A DNA stretch of 64,000 nucleotides from Candidatus Kapaibacterium sp. (GTDB lineage Bacteria > Bacteroidota > Ignavibacteria > Kapaibacteriales > UBA2268). Shown here piece after piece: positions 29,721-38,148 of this stretch (position 1 is the stretch's first letter; the number at the start of each line of letters is the position of its first letter). Both the position numbers and the translations under genes were made by a program. The stretch lies in the NCBI GenBank assembly GCA_028376765.1, contig JAONBD010000004.1:1-64000 (forward strand), written 5' to 3'. The notes under the pieces were generated by a model. The model was given only the letters and a program-made list of their open reading frames with translations, had not been told where the DNA came from and did no database searches.

Positions 29721-30611
29721 ATGTTGAATGAATTAATTATAAAGCTTCTACCAGTAGTTCCAAAACCAATTATACGCTATTTTGCAAACAACTATATAGC
29801 TGGTGAAACCATTGATGAAGCATTTGAAAAAACACAAAAAGTTTTGGATAAAGGTGCTCATATCACTCTTGATGTACTTGGTGAATATGTTACCTCTAAA
29901 GATCAAACCCTCAAAGATATGAGAATTAGGTTGGATGTTATTGATAGAATTGCTTCTACTGAGAAAAATATCACTCAATCTATCAAACTTACATCTTTAG
30001 GTCTTGGTCTTGATGATTTGTTTGCCTACGATAATACTAAGCAAATAGTAAAACACGCAAACGAAAATAATGTATTTATACAATTCGATATGGAAGACTC
30101 TCCATTTCACGATAAAACCATTCAATTTTATAAAGATTTGAGAGAAGAAGGGTTTGAAAATATTGGATTAGTTTTTCAATCTTATATGAGAAGAGCAGAA
30201 AATGATATTCTAAGTTTAATCGACTACAAGCCAACGTTACGACTTACGAAGGGAATATATATCGAGCCAGAAAATATTGCATTTAAAACCCATGAAGAAA
30301 TAAATTTAAACTATCAGAATTTATTACATATTATGCTTGATAATGATATGAAAGTTGGGATGGCAACCCACGATGAAGAGTTAATTCAATACTGTATTAG
30401 TCAAATAGAACAACGAAACCTTACTGAAGACAATTATGAATTTCAGATGCTTTTAGGTGTCCGAGAAGATAAACGTGATGAGCTTATTAGTGCTGGCCAT
30501 CCTTTAAGAGTCTACATCTCTTTTGGGAAAGATTGGTACGGATATTCGATTAGAAGATTTAAAGAAAACCCGAAAGTGGCAGGACATGTATTCAAAGCTA
30601 TTTTTTCTTAG
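29721..30611 (+). CDS. Proline dehydrogenase family protein
   Basis: ITLDVLGEYV, FIQFDMEDSPFHDKT, RLTKGIYIEP, MATHDEELI, FQMLLGVREDKRDEL, YISFGKDWYGYSIRRFKENP. Confidence 0.92.
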   Translation: MLNELIIKLLPVVPKPIIRYFANNYIAGETIDEAFEKTQKVLDKGAHITLDVLGEYVTSKDQTLKDMRIRLDVIDRIASTEKNITQSIKLTSLGLGLDDLFAYDNTKQIVKHANENNVFIQFDMEDSPFHDKTIQFYKDLREEGFENIGLVFQSYMRRAENDILSLIDYKPTLRLTKGIYIEPENIAFKTHEEINLNYQNLLHIMLDNDMKVGMATHDEELIQYCISQIEQRNLTEDNYEFQMLLGVREDKRDELISAGHPLRVYISFGKDWYGYSIRRFKENPKVAGHVFKAIFS

Positions 30612-31452
30612 TTTCATTTTAATAATTTGTTCTTGTGGAAATCCTCAAAGCAATCAATCCATAACAATTGGAACATTCAACATTCAATGGCTGGGTGATG
30701 GAATAAATGACAAAGTAAAAAGAAGTGAAGGTGATTATCAAAGAATTGCTCAATCAATTGAAGATACTGGAGCTGAAATAATTGCATTGCAAGAAGTTGA
30801 AAATGAAGCTGCATTAAATAGAATTTTAAAATATCTCGATGGGTGGAATTATATTTTTGAAAAAGATGATTACATTCTAAACCTAGCTTTTATCGCAAAA
30901 AATGATATAAAATTAGAATCAATTGGACTCTATTCACCCTTAAAAGTCCTAGAAGGTAAATCAAGATCTGGTTTAATTGCCAAAGCTCAAAAAGGAAATT
31001 TTGATTTTTACATAATGAACCTACATTTCAAATCCACTTCTAGGTACGATAACACTGCTCAAAAAAAAGAGCTCTCTCACTTTTTAAGGAAACAACAATC
31101 GGACGTGCTATCTGCTTGGGTTGATTCTGTTTTAGTATATAAAGAACAAGATTTAATAATTCTTGGTGATTTTAATGACAATCCCAAACGTGATTGGTCG
31201 GATAATCTAAATTCCCTTATTCAAAACAACAATATTAACTTTATCTCATCAAATCTTGAATCCTGTAAAAATCCAAATTGGGATAATATTGACCATATTT
31301 TATTAAGCAAATCTGCCTTAAAGCGTTATTTAATGGGTTCTGTTGGTATGTATAATATTAATTCTACTATGCCAGATAAACAAGCAAAACTTGTTTCTGA
31401 TCACTGCCCAGTTACCGCAATTTTCAATATCGCAGCTGACGATAACGATTAA
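30586..31452 (+). CDS. Endonuclease/exonuclease/phosphatase family lipoprotein
   Basis: Likely start [19 protein letters not shown] (lipobox); [38 protein letters not shown]. Confidence 0.88.
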   Translation: MYSKLFFLSFILIICSCGNPQSNQSITIGTFNIQWLGDGINDKVKRSEGDYQRIAQSIEDTGAEIIALQEVENEAALNRILKYLDGWNYIFEKDDYILNLAFIAKNDIKLESIGLYSPLKVLEGKSRSGLIAKAQKGNFDFYIMNLHFKSTSRYDNTAQKKELSHFLRKQQSDVLSAWVDSVLVYKEQDLIILGDFNDNPKRDWSDNLNSLIQNNNINFISSNLESCKNPNWDNIDHILLSKSALKRYLMGSVGMYNINSTMPDKQAKLVSDHCPVTAIFNIAADDND

Positions 31453-32747
31453 GTTGTTTTCTTAATTATTGCTTTAATATTTGCATGAACAATTGGTATT
31501 TCTTCCCAATATGTCGAGTACTTGGGTGATAGAAACTCTCTTTTCATACTCCACTTTCTAACGTTCCCTGTAGAAGCAATTGAAATAGTATTACTTCCAA
31601 ATTTCTTGTTTATTGAATCAAGGGTATCAGTTGCTAACTTTCCTTTCAATCTAGATTTACTTTCAAACAATCCGTATTGAGCAGTATCTTCTGGTACTAG
31701 CTCAGCCAACATAACACCAACCTTTTGATATAAGTACCCTTTTCGAAAAATCTGTTCGAAACCTTTTAGTGCATATTTTACAATCTCACTTGTAATAGAG
31801 CTAGGAATTGGTAAATTGATTTGAACTCCATTATGATACTGAGCTAGCTCAGTTTTAAATTTATTTGTTCTTAGATATACTGACATAACTTTTACAGCAC
31901 TTCCTTGTTCTCGTATCTTAACAGCTGCTCTCGAGGCAAAAAATGCAACAGCTTCTTTAACTTCTGCTTTAGAATCTGTCATTTTACCAAATGATCTACT
32001 TGATATAATTACTTTTTTTGGCGGTGCTTGTTCTTCTTGAGCAATACATTCTTGACCATTTAGCTCTCGCCAAGTTCTCTCTCCCACAACAGTCATTTTT
32101 TTTCGTACCCACTTGGAATCAGTACTAATAAAATCCAAGGCACTTTCGACTCCAAATGTATTCAACATTTTTTTATATTTTCCGCCAACTCCCCAAACAT
32201 CACCAATAGGTGTTAATTCTAAAAATTTGTTAATATCTTTAAAATCACAAAGGTTCAAAACACCAGAATATTTTTCATTCTTTTTGGCAAATCGGTTAGC
32301 AAGCTTGGCTAAAGTTTTCGTTTTTGCTACACCAATTGTAACTGGCATACCAGTCCATTTTTTAACTGTCTCTCTAATTTTAATACAATAATCAGTAATA
32401 TTTTTTATATGGAAAATATCAAAAAATAGAAATGCTTCATCAATAGAATAAACTTCAATCTCAGGACAAAACATTTCTAGGGTTTCCATTACTCTTTGTG
32501 ACATATCGCCATAAAGAGCATAGTTTGATGAAAACACAGCCACATTATTTTTTTTAATTTGGTCTTTAACTTTAAAGTAAGGCTTTCCATTTAGCCCTAA
32601 TGCTTTTGCTTCTGGACTTGCAGCAATAACAACACCATCATTATTGGATAAAACCACTACTGGTTTATCTGCTAAATCGGGTCTAAACACTTTCTCGCAT
32701 GATGCGTAAAAGCTATTACAATCTACAATTGCTATATATTTTGACAT
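31449..32747 (-). CDS. umuC: Y-family DNA polymerase (UmuC)
   Basis: [79 protein letters not shown]. Confidence 0.95.
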   Translation of the reverse strand: MSKYIAIVDCNSFYASCEKVFRPDLADKPVVVLSNNDGVVIAASPEAKALGLNGKPYFKVKDQIKKNNVAVFSSNYALYGDMSQRVMETLEMFCPEIEVYSIDEAFLFFDIFHIKNITDYCIKIRETVKKWTGMPVTIGVAKTKTLAKLANRFAKKNEKYSGVLNLCDFKDINKFLELTPIGDVWGVGGKYKKMLNTFGVESALDFISTDSKWVRKKMTVVGERTWRELNGQECIAQEEQAPPKKVIISSRSFGKMTDSKAEVKEAVAFFASRAAVKIREQGSAVKVMSVYLRTNKFKTELAQYHNGVQINLPIPSSITSEIVKYALKGFEQIFRKGYLYQKVGVMLAELVPEDTAQYGLFESKSRLKGKLATDTLDSINKKFGSNTISIASTGNVRKWSMKREFLSPKYSTYWEEIPIVHANIKAIIKKTT

Positions 32748-32759
32748 ACTTATTATTAG

Positions 32760-32774
32760 TTTTGTACAAAATTA
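32760..32774 (-). promoter_or_regulatory. umuC promoter -7 element (TAATTTTG on minus, 32767-32774) overlapping 12-bp palindrome TTTTGTACAAAA (32760-32771)
   Basis: Direct reading; sits 13-27 bp upstream of umuC ATG. Confidence 0.6.
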
Positions 32775-32786
32775 TACTAAAATTTT

Positions 32787-32840
32787 GTAACATCTGGTAA
32801 CACTTGGTAACACTTTTTCGCTTTTAAAAAAGTGTTACCA
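32787..32840. repeat. Three 10-bp-phased GTAACA repeats plus inverted copy forming a 13-bp hairpin
   Basis: gtaaca at 32787, 32797, 32807; GGTAACACTTTTT-cgcttttA-AAAAAGTGTTACC about 32806-32840. Confidence 0.8.
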
Positions 32841-32892
32841 CTTCCACTTTTTTTGCTTGCTCGTCATTCAGAAAGAGGACTTCAGTCAGATT

Positions 32893-32929
32893 GAAGAATC
32901 CAGTATGTGCTTTTTTTACTGGATTCTTC
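32893..32929. repeat. REP-like palindromic element core
   Basis: GAAGAATCCAGTA-N11-TACTGGATTCTTC perfect 13-bp stem, flanked by CGTCATTCAGA / CAGTCAGAATTATGA. Confidence 0.75.
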
Positions 32930-33074
32930 CTAACGCTTCACTACAGTCAGAATTATGAGAACACTTTACAGAATGCTTCTACCAAAGTATTCGTTGACTC
33001 TTTTTTGGGCGAAAGCTACCAATCCCAAAACAAAATACTAGAAAACGGTTTATCCATATTTTAAAAATGTTTAA

Positions 33075-33112
33075 TAAAAAAAAGCCCAAGAACAGTACTT
33101 CTTGAGCTTTAG
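33075..33112 (-). terminator. Terminator copy A downstream of truncated Kelch/IPTL gene
   Basis: Minus strand AAGCTCAAGAA-gtactg-TTCTTGGGCTTTTTTTT; near-copy at 38072-38110. Confidence 0.8.
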
Positions 33113-33156
33113 ATATTTTTATATTAAGTCTCTATAAATGAAAAGAGTAAGCTTTT

Positions 33157-33345
33157 TAACTTCTTCTAGCGTACCACACACCACTGATTAGCATCAAACC
33201 CATAAAAGCGTACATTCCCCAATCGCCAAGAGTTGGGATAGTAAACCCAGTTGTCTGTGGAGCATTTGCTGTAAAGTAGTTTGCTGTAGCTTGATTAGCA
33301 CCAGTTGCGAAAGGAATTAGTGCAAATCTGAAAGTAGGGGTAAAA
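33157..33345 (-). pseudogene. 3' remnant of a Kelch/IPTL-CTERM protein gene (paralogue of 36327-38012)
   Basis: Minus-strand reading FRFALIPFATGANQATANYFTANAPQTTGFTIPTLGDWGMYAFMGLMLISGVWYARRS*, near-identical C-term to 36327-38012 product. Confidence 0.85.
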
Positions 33346-33359
33346 AATTAAATTATAAA

Positions 33360-33706
33360 ATGCTCAAGAATGACGAATTATTTATTTGGGTTACTCACTA
33401 CTATCCATCAGAAAACCCATATAATTCAAACGAATATACTGATTTGATTATGTATAATTATAATTCAAATACAATTACTTGGGATACAACATTTAGCAAG
33501 TACTTTTCCTTAAACCATTTTAGTTTTGATACAACGCACCATTTTATGACATATATTTATGATAAAAATCATGTGTACGATGATAAGACTCAAAAATGGA
33601 GAAGCTAGGCAAACTTAAAGGACAAATGACTCCAGCCCAGTCTGCTAATTTCATTAAACTACAAGCTAAGTATTTGCATTCTATGCAAAATATGTCTTGG
33701 TTTTAA
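33360..33706 (+). pseudogene. Degenerate coding remnants (two out-of-frame fragments)
   Basis: MLKNDELFIWVTHYYP...KTQKWRS* then, in a shifted frame, GKLKGQMTPAQSANFIKLQAKYLHSMQNMSWF* ending 33706. Confidence 0.4.
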
Positions 33707-33710
33707 TAAA

Positions 33711-33718
33711 TATATTTG
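33711..33718 (+). promoter_or_regulatory. Candidate -7 element TATATTTG for the three-gene cassette
   Basis: TAnnTTTG consensus, 76 nt upstream of the likely ATG at 33794; no clear TTTG -33 element. Confidence 0.35.
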
Positions 33719-33793
33719 CCCCACCGAATAATTTATATATTGCGATATGGAAGAATACAAATAAATACTTTTAATACAATAAATGGAGTACTG

Positions 33794-34252
33794 ATGGACT
33801 ATAACATAAATGAGGTTTTTGAAACCTTAGATTCAAAACAAAATTTTCTAAAGGGAATTATCTCTCTTATTTGGGCAGATGGTGTCATAAAAATAGAGGA
33901 AGACGAATTCTTAAAAGATTTATCTCTTCATCTTAAATTGACTACCGAACAATTAACTCAATTATATAGTTTACTAAAAGATGATAATGCTGAGTTGGCA
34001 TTAAAATTTGAGAATGATATTCAACGATTAGTATTTCTAAAAGAAGGAATTCAACTTTGCTATATTGATGGTAATTACGATAGTAGGGAGAAAAAAATGA
34101 TGCGTGATTATTCTAAACAATTTAATATAAGTGAGGAATTTATAACTAATTTGGAAAATTGGGTTATTGATGGTCTGGCGTGGTATAAGAAAGGTTTAGA
34201 ACTGTTTGGTCATACAGAAGAATTATCAATTATAAATAAAGTAGGTGTCTAA
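33794..34252 (+). CDS. TerB-like (tellurite-resistance TerB fold) protein
   Basis: Likely start MDYNINEVFETLDSKQNF; LIWADGVIKIEEDEFLKDL and QLCYIDGNYDSREKKMMRDYSKQFNIS acidic helix pairs typical of TerB-fold. Confidence 0.6.
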   Translation: MDYNINEVFETLDSKQNFLKGIISLIWADGVIKIEEDEFLKDLSLHLKLTTEQLTQLYSLLKDDNAELALKFENDIQRLVFLKEGIQLCYIDGNYDSREKKMMRDYSKQFNISEEFITNLENWVIDGLAWYKKGLELFGHTEELSIINKVGV

Positions 34253-34253
34253 T

Positions 34254-34811
34254 ATGTCTAAATCAAAAATGAAATATAAATCATCAGAATCTTTAAATTC
34301 AATAAATATTGTACTTGAAGAAGCAGACTCTGCAGTTAAAGATACTACTAGGACTATACAAAAAAGTGCAATACCTGAATTACTAGGTGTAGCAGTTGGT
34401 GCTGGTGTTGGAGGTGCGGCATCATTTGCTGGCTTGTATTTTGGTGGGTCAATTATTGGATTGAGTGGAGCAGGAATTACCTCAGGACTTGCTGCAGCTG
34501 GCGGAATAGTTGGTGGAGGAATGACAGCAGGTATTTTTGTTCTTGCAGCCCCTGTTGCATTTCTAGGCGTAGCAGGATATGGTCTTGTATCTAGGTATAA
34601 AAAAAATAAACTACGTGAAGAAAAAGAAGCTATGCTTCAAGAGGTAATGAAGAGACATGACGCAATTATAAATGCTATTAAAGATGAATCAAACCAGACT
34701 AAACAAAGAGCTGACTATCTTAATGCTTTGAACATTTTGTTACAAGGTGTAATTAATGATTTAAGAGAAGACCTAGGTTTAGATAACAAGCTATTACCAC
34801 AAGGGACATGA
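34254..34811 (+). CDS. Glycine-zipper membrane protein with C-terminal coiled coil
   Basis: LLGVAVGAGVGGAASFAGLYFGGSIIGLSGAGITSGLAAAGGIVGGGMTAGIFVLAAPVAFLGVAGYGL then charged helix; GTG 34245 or ATG 34254 start. Confidence 0.75.
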   Translation: MSKSKMKYKSSESLNSINIVLEEADSAVKDTTRTIQKSAIPELLGVAVGAGVGGAASFAGLYFGGSIIGLSGAGITSGLAAAGGIVGGGMTAGIFVLAAPVAFLGVAGYGLVSRYKKNKLREEKEAMLQEVMKRHDAIINAIKDESNQTKQRADYLNALNILLQGVINDLREDLGLDNKLLPQGT

Positions 34812-36265
34812 TGGGTAAGAAAAATGTGAAAGAACAAGAGCAAGAGCTATTAAAGGTTGCAAAACATCAATCAAATGAACTTTCAGAAATCAAGAATGTT
34901 AATCAAGAGACTAAATCTAGTTTAGTCTCTTCGATAGATAGTTCAGAGAAATTACTAAAAGAGCTTGGTGCAAAAGTCAATAAAAATGATATGGAGAATG
35001 AAAATACTTCAACAAATACTCCAGTTAAAGTTACTAAAATTAGAAGCTGGGATGAGATTAGCTCTGAAGCCAAAGAACAAATTCTAGGTGAGGTTTCTTT
35101 TACTGATTTGTTAAGTGCTGAAGATATTGAAAAATCAGTTTCAAAAGTAGCATTTCTTCGTGAAGAATTCGATAAAGAATATAATCCTCAATGTGATAAG
35201 TATGATTATATGATTGCGGCTGCTTGTGGCTCTATTGGTGGTTTGATTGATGCTATATTTGTTGATATTCCTAAAGAAGGAATGTTAAGTAAAAAAATTG
35301 ATAAAAAGTCAGATAAGGTAGTTGAAAAAATCGCAGAATATTTTGGATGGAATAAGTCTAAAGCTGTAGAAAAAGGTTCAAACACAACAAAATCAGCTAT
35401 TGGTTTTTTAGAAAAAATATTTCCTGTTAATTATGACCACAGACATGGAGGTGATGTTAAACATTTATTTAAAATGTCAACGAAAAACCACCATTTAAAG
35501 TCTATAGCTCATTCTCCTGATATATTTGGACTTGTTTATTCCATATTTAATCAGTTTACAAATACAGCTTCATTTATTGATAATGGGAAAATAATCACCA
35601 TTAAAACTGATACCTTTGAACTACAAGGGTCTAACGTGGCATCTAAAATATTTTCAGGTTTTGTGAATTGGATTGGACATTTAGCTTCTGACTTCAATGG
35701 TTCAAGTGGTAATGTAAATCGTGGGACTGGTATTCCAATTCCTTTTTATGAATTGTTCCAATTCTTGAACTTTGGAAACTTTGGTAAACATAAACAATCA
35801 TTTGCTGATATAGCTACTCAAGTCTTTGAGCAAGGATATGATTTGAGACATGGTATTGCTATGTCTATACCTACAATCATAACTGAATTATTAGTTAGAT
35901 TTATGTTCACAATAAAGCAGAAGTTCTACCACAATAAAACTTGGAAGGAGTCTTTACCTATTGGGAATAATCTTGAACTACAACGTATGTTATTAACTGC
36001 TCATGGTTGTTTCTTTCTAATTGACGTTGCTGATGCAGCTTTAAAATCTGGCGGGAATTGGGTTATGTTCTTTACTAGGATGAATTTAGTTGAGAGTGTG
36101 AGGTTTGCTCAACTTGGGTTTAAAGAAGCCAAAAGATTAGCACTACGAGAATCGAAAAGACATGAGCAAGTAATGGACAACCTGAATGAAGATTGGACAA
36201 AGTTAAATAAATCACTTGAAGAAACTTGGGCTTTAATGTCCGAAGAGTATGTGTTTGTAGAATGA
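34808..36265 (+). CDS. 485-aa coiled-coil / His-rich multi-TM protein of unknown function
   Basis: ATGA overlap with upstream gene; N-term coiled coil; YDHRHGGDVKHLF, KNHHLKSIAHSPDIFG, WIGHLASDFNGSSG, YDLRHGIAM. Confidence 0.75.
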   Translation: MMGKKNVKEQEQELLKVAKHQSNELSEIKNVNQETKSSLVSSIDSSEKLLKELGAKVNKNDMENENTSTNTPVKVTKIRSWDEISSEAKEQILGEVSFTDLLSAEDIEKSVSKVAFLREEFDKEYNPQCDKYDYMIAAACGSIGGLIDAIFVDIPKEGMLSKKIDKKSDKVVEKIAEYFGWNKSKAVEKGSNTTKSAIGFLEKIFPVNYDHRHGGDVKHLFKMSTKNHHLKSIAHSPDIFGLVYSIFNQFTNTASFIDNGKIITIKTDTFELQGSNVASKIFSGFVNWIGHLASDFNGSSGNVNRGTGIPIPFYELFQFLNFGNFGKHKQSFADIATQVFEQGYDLRHGIAMSIPTIITELLVRFMFTIKQKFYHNKTWKESLPIGNNLELQRMLLTAHGCFFLIDVADAALKSGGNWVMFFTRMNLVESVRFAQLGFKEAKRLALRESKRHEQVMDNLNEDWTKLNKSLEETWALMSEEYVFVE

Positions 36266-36326
36266 ATCATCCTTAAATATTTCATATTAAGAAAGTCAAT
36301 TATCAACTGATATTTGGCTTTCCTTT

Positions 36327-38012
36327 TTAACTTCTTCTCACATACCACACACCACCGATTAGCATTAAACCCATAAAAGCGTACATTCCCCAATCGCCAA
36401 GAGTTGGGATAGTAAATGCTCTTAATGTTGGAGGGTTGGCTGTTAGATAATTTGTGGTTGCAATATTACTACCAACCTTGTAAGGTATTAATACAAAATT
36501 ATAATCCTGCTGTGCTACTAAACTACTAACTGTAAAGCTAGTTGCTGTATTATTAGTTATTTTTGCAACTACTGTCCCATTACCTATATTATCAGTTACA
36601 GAATAATCTGAGCCATCAACTGGGTAGTTACTTGAGCTAACATTACTACTAGTTTGAATGATCAAATATCCATCAGCATTAGCTCCAAAAGCTGCGAACC
36701 CTAATACTATTTCATTTTTATTTTGACCAATTTGATAAAATGTATTAGAATGAACACTTGGCTCAGCATCTAATGTCCAGAAACTTGTTTCGTTGCTTTC
36801 CGTCCAAGAAACAGAATTTGTAGCACTTGCTCTTATAAAATATTGTGTAGCAGCTGTTAATGTTGTTGGATTAATCCCAACATTTACCGTGGAGCTAGAT
36901 CCAGATATTGTTGCTGATTCCGAATCAATATAATTGCCAGAGCTTAACCCTATATCAAAAGTATAAGTTGTAGTCACATTCCCTGAATATAAATCCATAG
37001 AAATAGTCGCAGAAGTAGAATTGTTTAAACCAACTCCTGTTAAGTTATAAATTACTGGTTTCATCGGTGGTTCTGTATCAAATATCCAAGTCTCATCAAA
37101 ATTTACACCATCAGAACCACCAAAAAGAAGAATTTCAGTATCGCTAATACGATCCATCATTGCAAGTCTTCTAATACTTGGTTGTGAAGGAGTAGCAAGC
37201 TGTGACCATGAGCCACTTGTTCTTTCAAATAACCATGTATCATTATTATCAACACTTGTTCTCCCACCAAATAATAACGCTTCATTATTACTTATTCTTG
37301 CCATCATAGCGTCCCGTCTTGCACTTGGTTGTGAGGGAGTGATTAATTCAGTCCAAGATCCACTACTTCTATCAAATAACCAGGTCTCATCTATATTATT
37401 ACCATCATGCCCACCAAAAAGAAGAACTTCGGTATCGCTAATGCGGCTCATCATACCCTGATTTCTAACACTTGGTTGGGAAGGAGTAGCCAGCTGTGTC
37501 CATGAGCCACTATTATTATCAAACAGCCAAGTGTCATTAAAACGTGAATCATCAAAACCTCCAAAAAGTAATACTTCTGAATCGCTAATTCTACTCATCA
37601 TTGCATAGCGTCTTGCACTTGGTTGTGTAGGTGTTGCAAGCTGAGTCCATGAGCCACTGTTGTTATTAAATCTCCACGTTTCATTGTTATAAGTCCCATT
37701 ATCTCCTCCAAATAGCAAAACATCATTTTCGCTAATGCGTGACATCATAGATCCATATCTTGCACTTGGTTGTGTAGGTGTAGAAAGTTGCGTCCAAGAA
37801 CCACTACTTCTATCAAATCGCCAAGTTTCGTTATTATTGCCCCCTCCGTCAATACCTCCAAACAGCAATGCTTCAGTTTCACTTATTCGGGCCATCATTC
37901 CAATTCTTCTTGCACTTGGCTCCGTTGGGGTCTCCAACTGAGTCCAAGAACCTGAGGATTGCCCAAAAGCTACACCGCTAAGAAATATGACAAATAGAAA
38001 TATTTTTTTCAT
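36327..38012 (-). CDS. Kelch-repeat exported protein with IPTL-CTERM sorting signal
   Basis: Signal peptide MKKIFLFVIFLSGVAFGQ; six ~49-aa Kelch repeats (EALLFGG..NDTWLF..GSWTQL); C-term IPTLGDWGMYAFMGLMLIGGVWYVRRS. Confidence 0.9.
   Translation of the reverse strand: MKKIFLFVIFLSGVAFGQSSGSWTQLETPTEPSARRIGMMARISETEALLFGGIDGGGNNNETWRFDRSSGSWTQLSTPTQPSARYGSMMSRISENDVLLFGGDNGTYNNETWRFNNNSGSWTQLATPTQPSARRYAMMSRISDSEVLLFGGFDDSRFNDTWLFDNNSGSWTQLATPSQPSVRNQGMMSRISDTEVLLFGGHDGNNIDETWLFDRSSGSWTELITPSQPSARRDAMMARISNNEALLFGGRTSVDNNDTWLFERTSGSWSQLATPSQPSIRRLAMMDRISDTEILLFGGSDGVNFDETWIFDTEPPMKPVIYNLTGVGLNNSTSATISMDLYSGNVTTTYTFDIGLSSGNYIDSESATISGSSSTVNVGINPTTLTAATQYFIRASATNSVSWTESNETSFWTLDAEPSVHSNTFYQIGQNKNEIVLGFAAFGANADGYLIIQTSSNVSSSNYPVDGSDYSVTDNIGNGTVVAKITNNTATSFTVSSLVAQQDYNFVLIPYKVGSNIATTNYLTANPPTLRAFTIPTLGDWGMYAFMGLMLIGGVWYVRRS
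37080..37965 (-). repeat. Six tandem ~147-bp coding repeats (Kelch blades)
   Basis: Conserved cttgg anchor at 37177, 37324, 37471, 37618, 37765, 37915 (147,147,147,147,150 nt). Confidence 0.9.
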
Positions 38013-38071
38013 TTTTCGTACCTTGATTTAATTTTGCTATTTATACAAATATAACTATTTATTCATAACTA

Positions 38072-38110
38072 ATAAAAAAAGCCCAAGAACAGTACTTCCC
38101 CGAGCTTTTA
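38072..38110 (-). terminator. Terminator copy B downstream of glycosyltransferase
   Basis: aataaaaaaagcccaagaacagtacttccccgagctttta; near-copy of 33075-33112. Confidence 0.75.
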
Positions 38111-38148
38111 TATCTATAAATTTATTCTGATAAATTGGATAGTATTTT

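Noticed and set aside
33360-36265. Prophage call for the accessory island
   Set aside because: No integrase, terminase, capsid or tail genes seen; only a short cassette.
37080-37965. Possible CRISPR array (regular about 147-bp period)
   Set aside because: The repeats are in-frame Kelch coding units without short repeat/unique spacer structure; no cas genes nearby.
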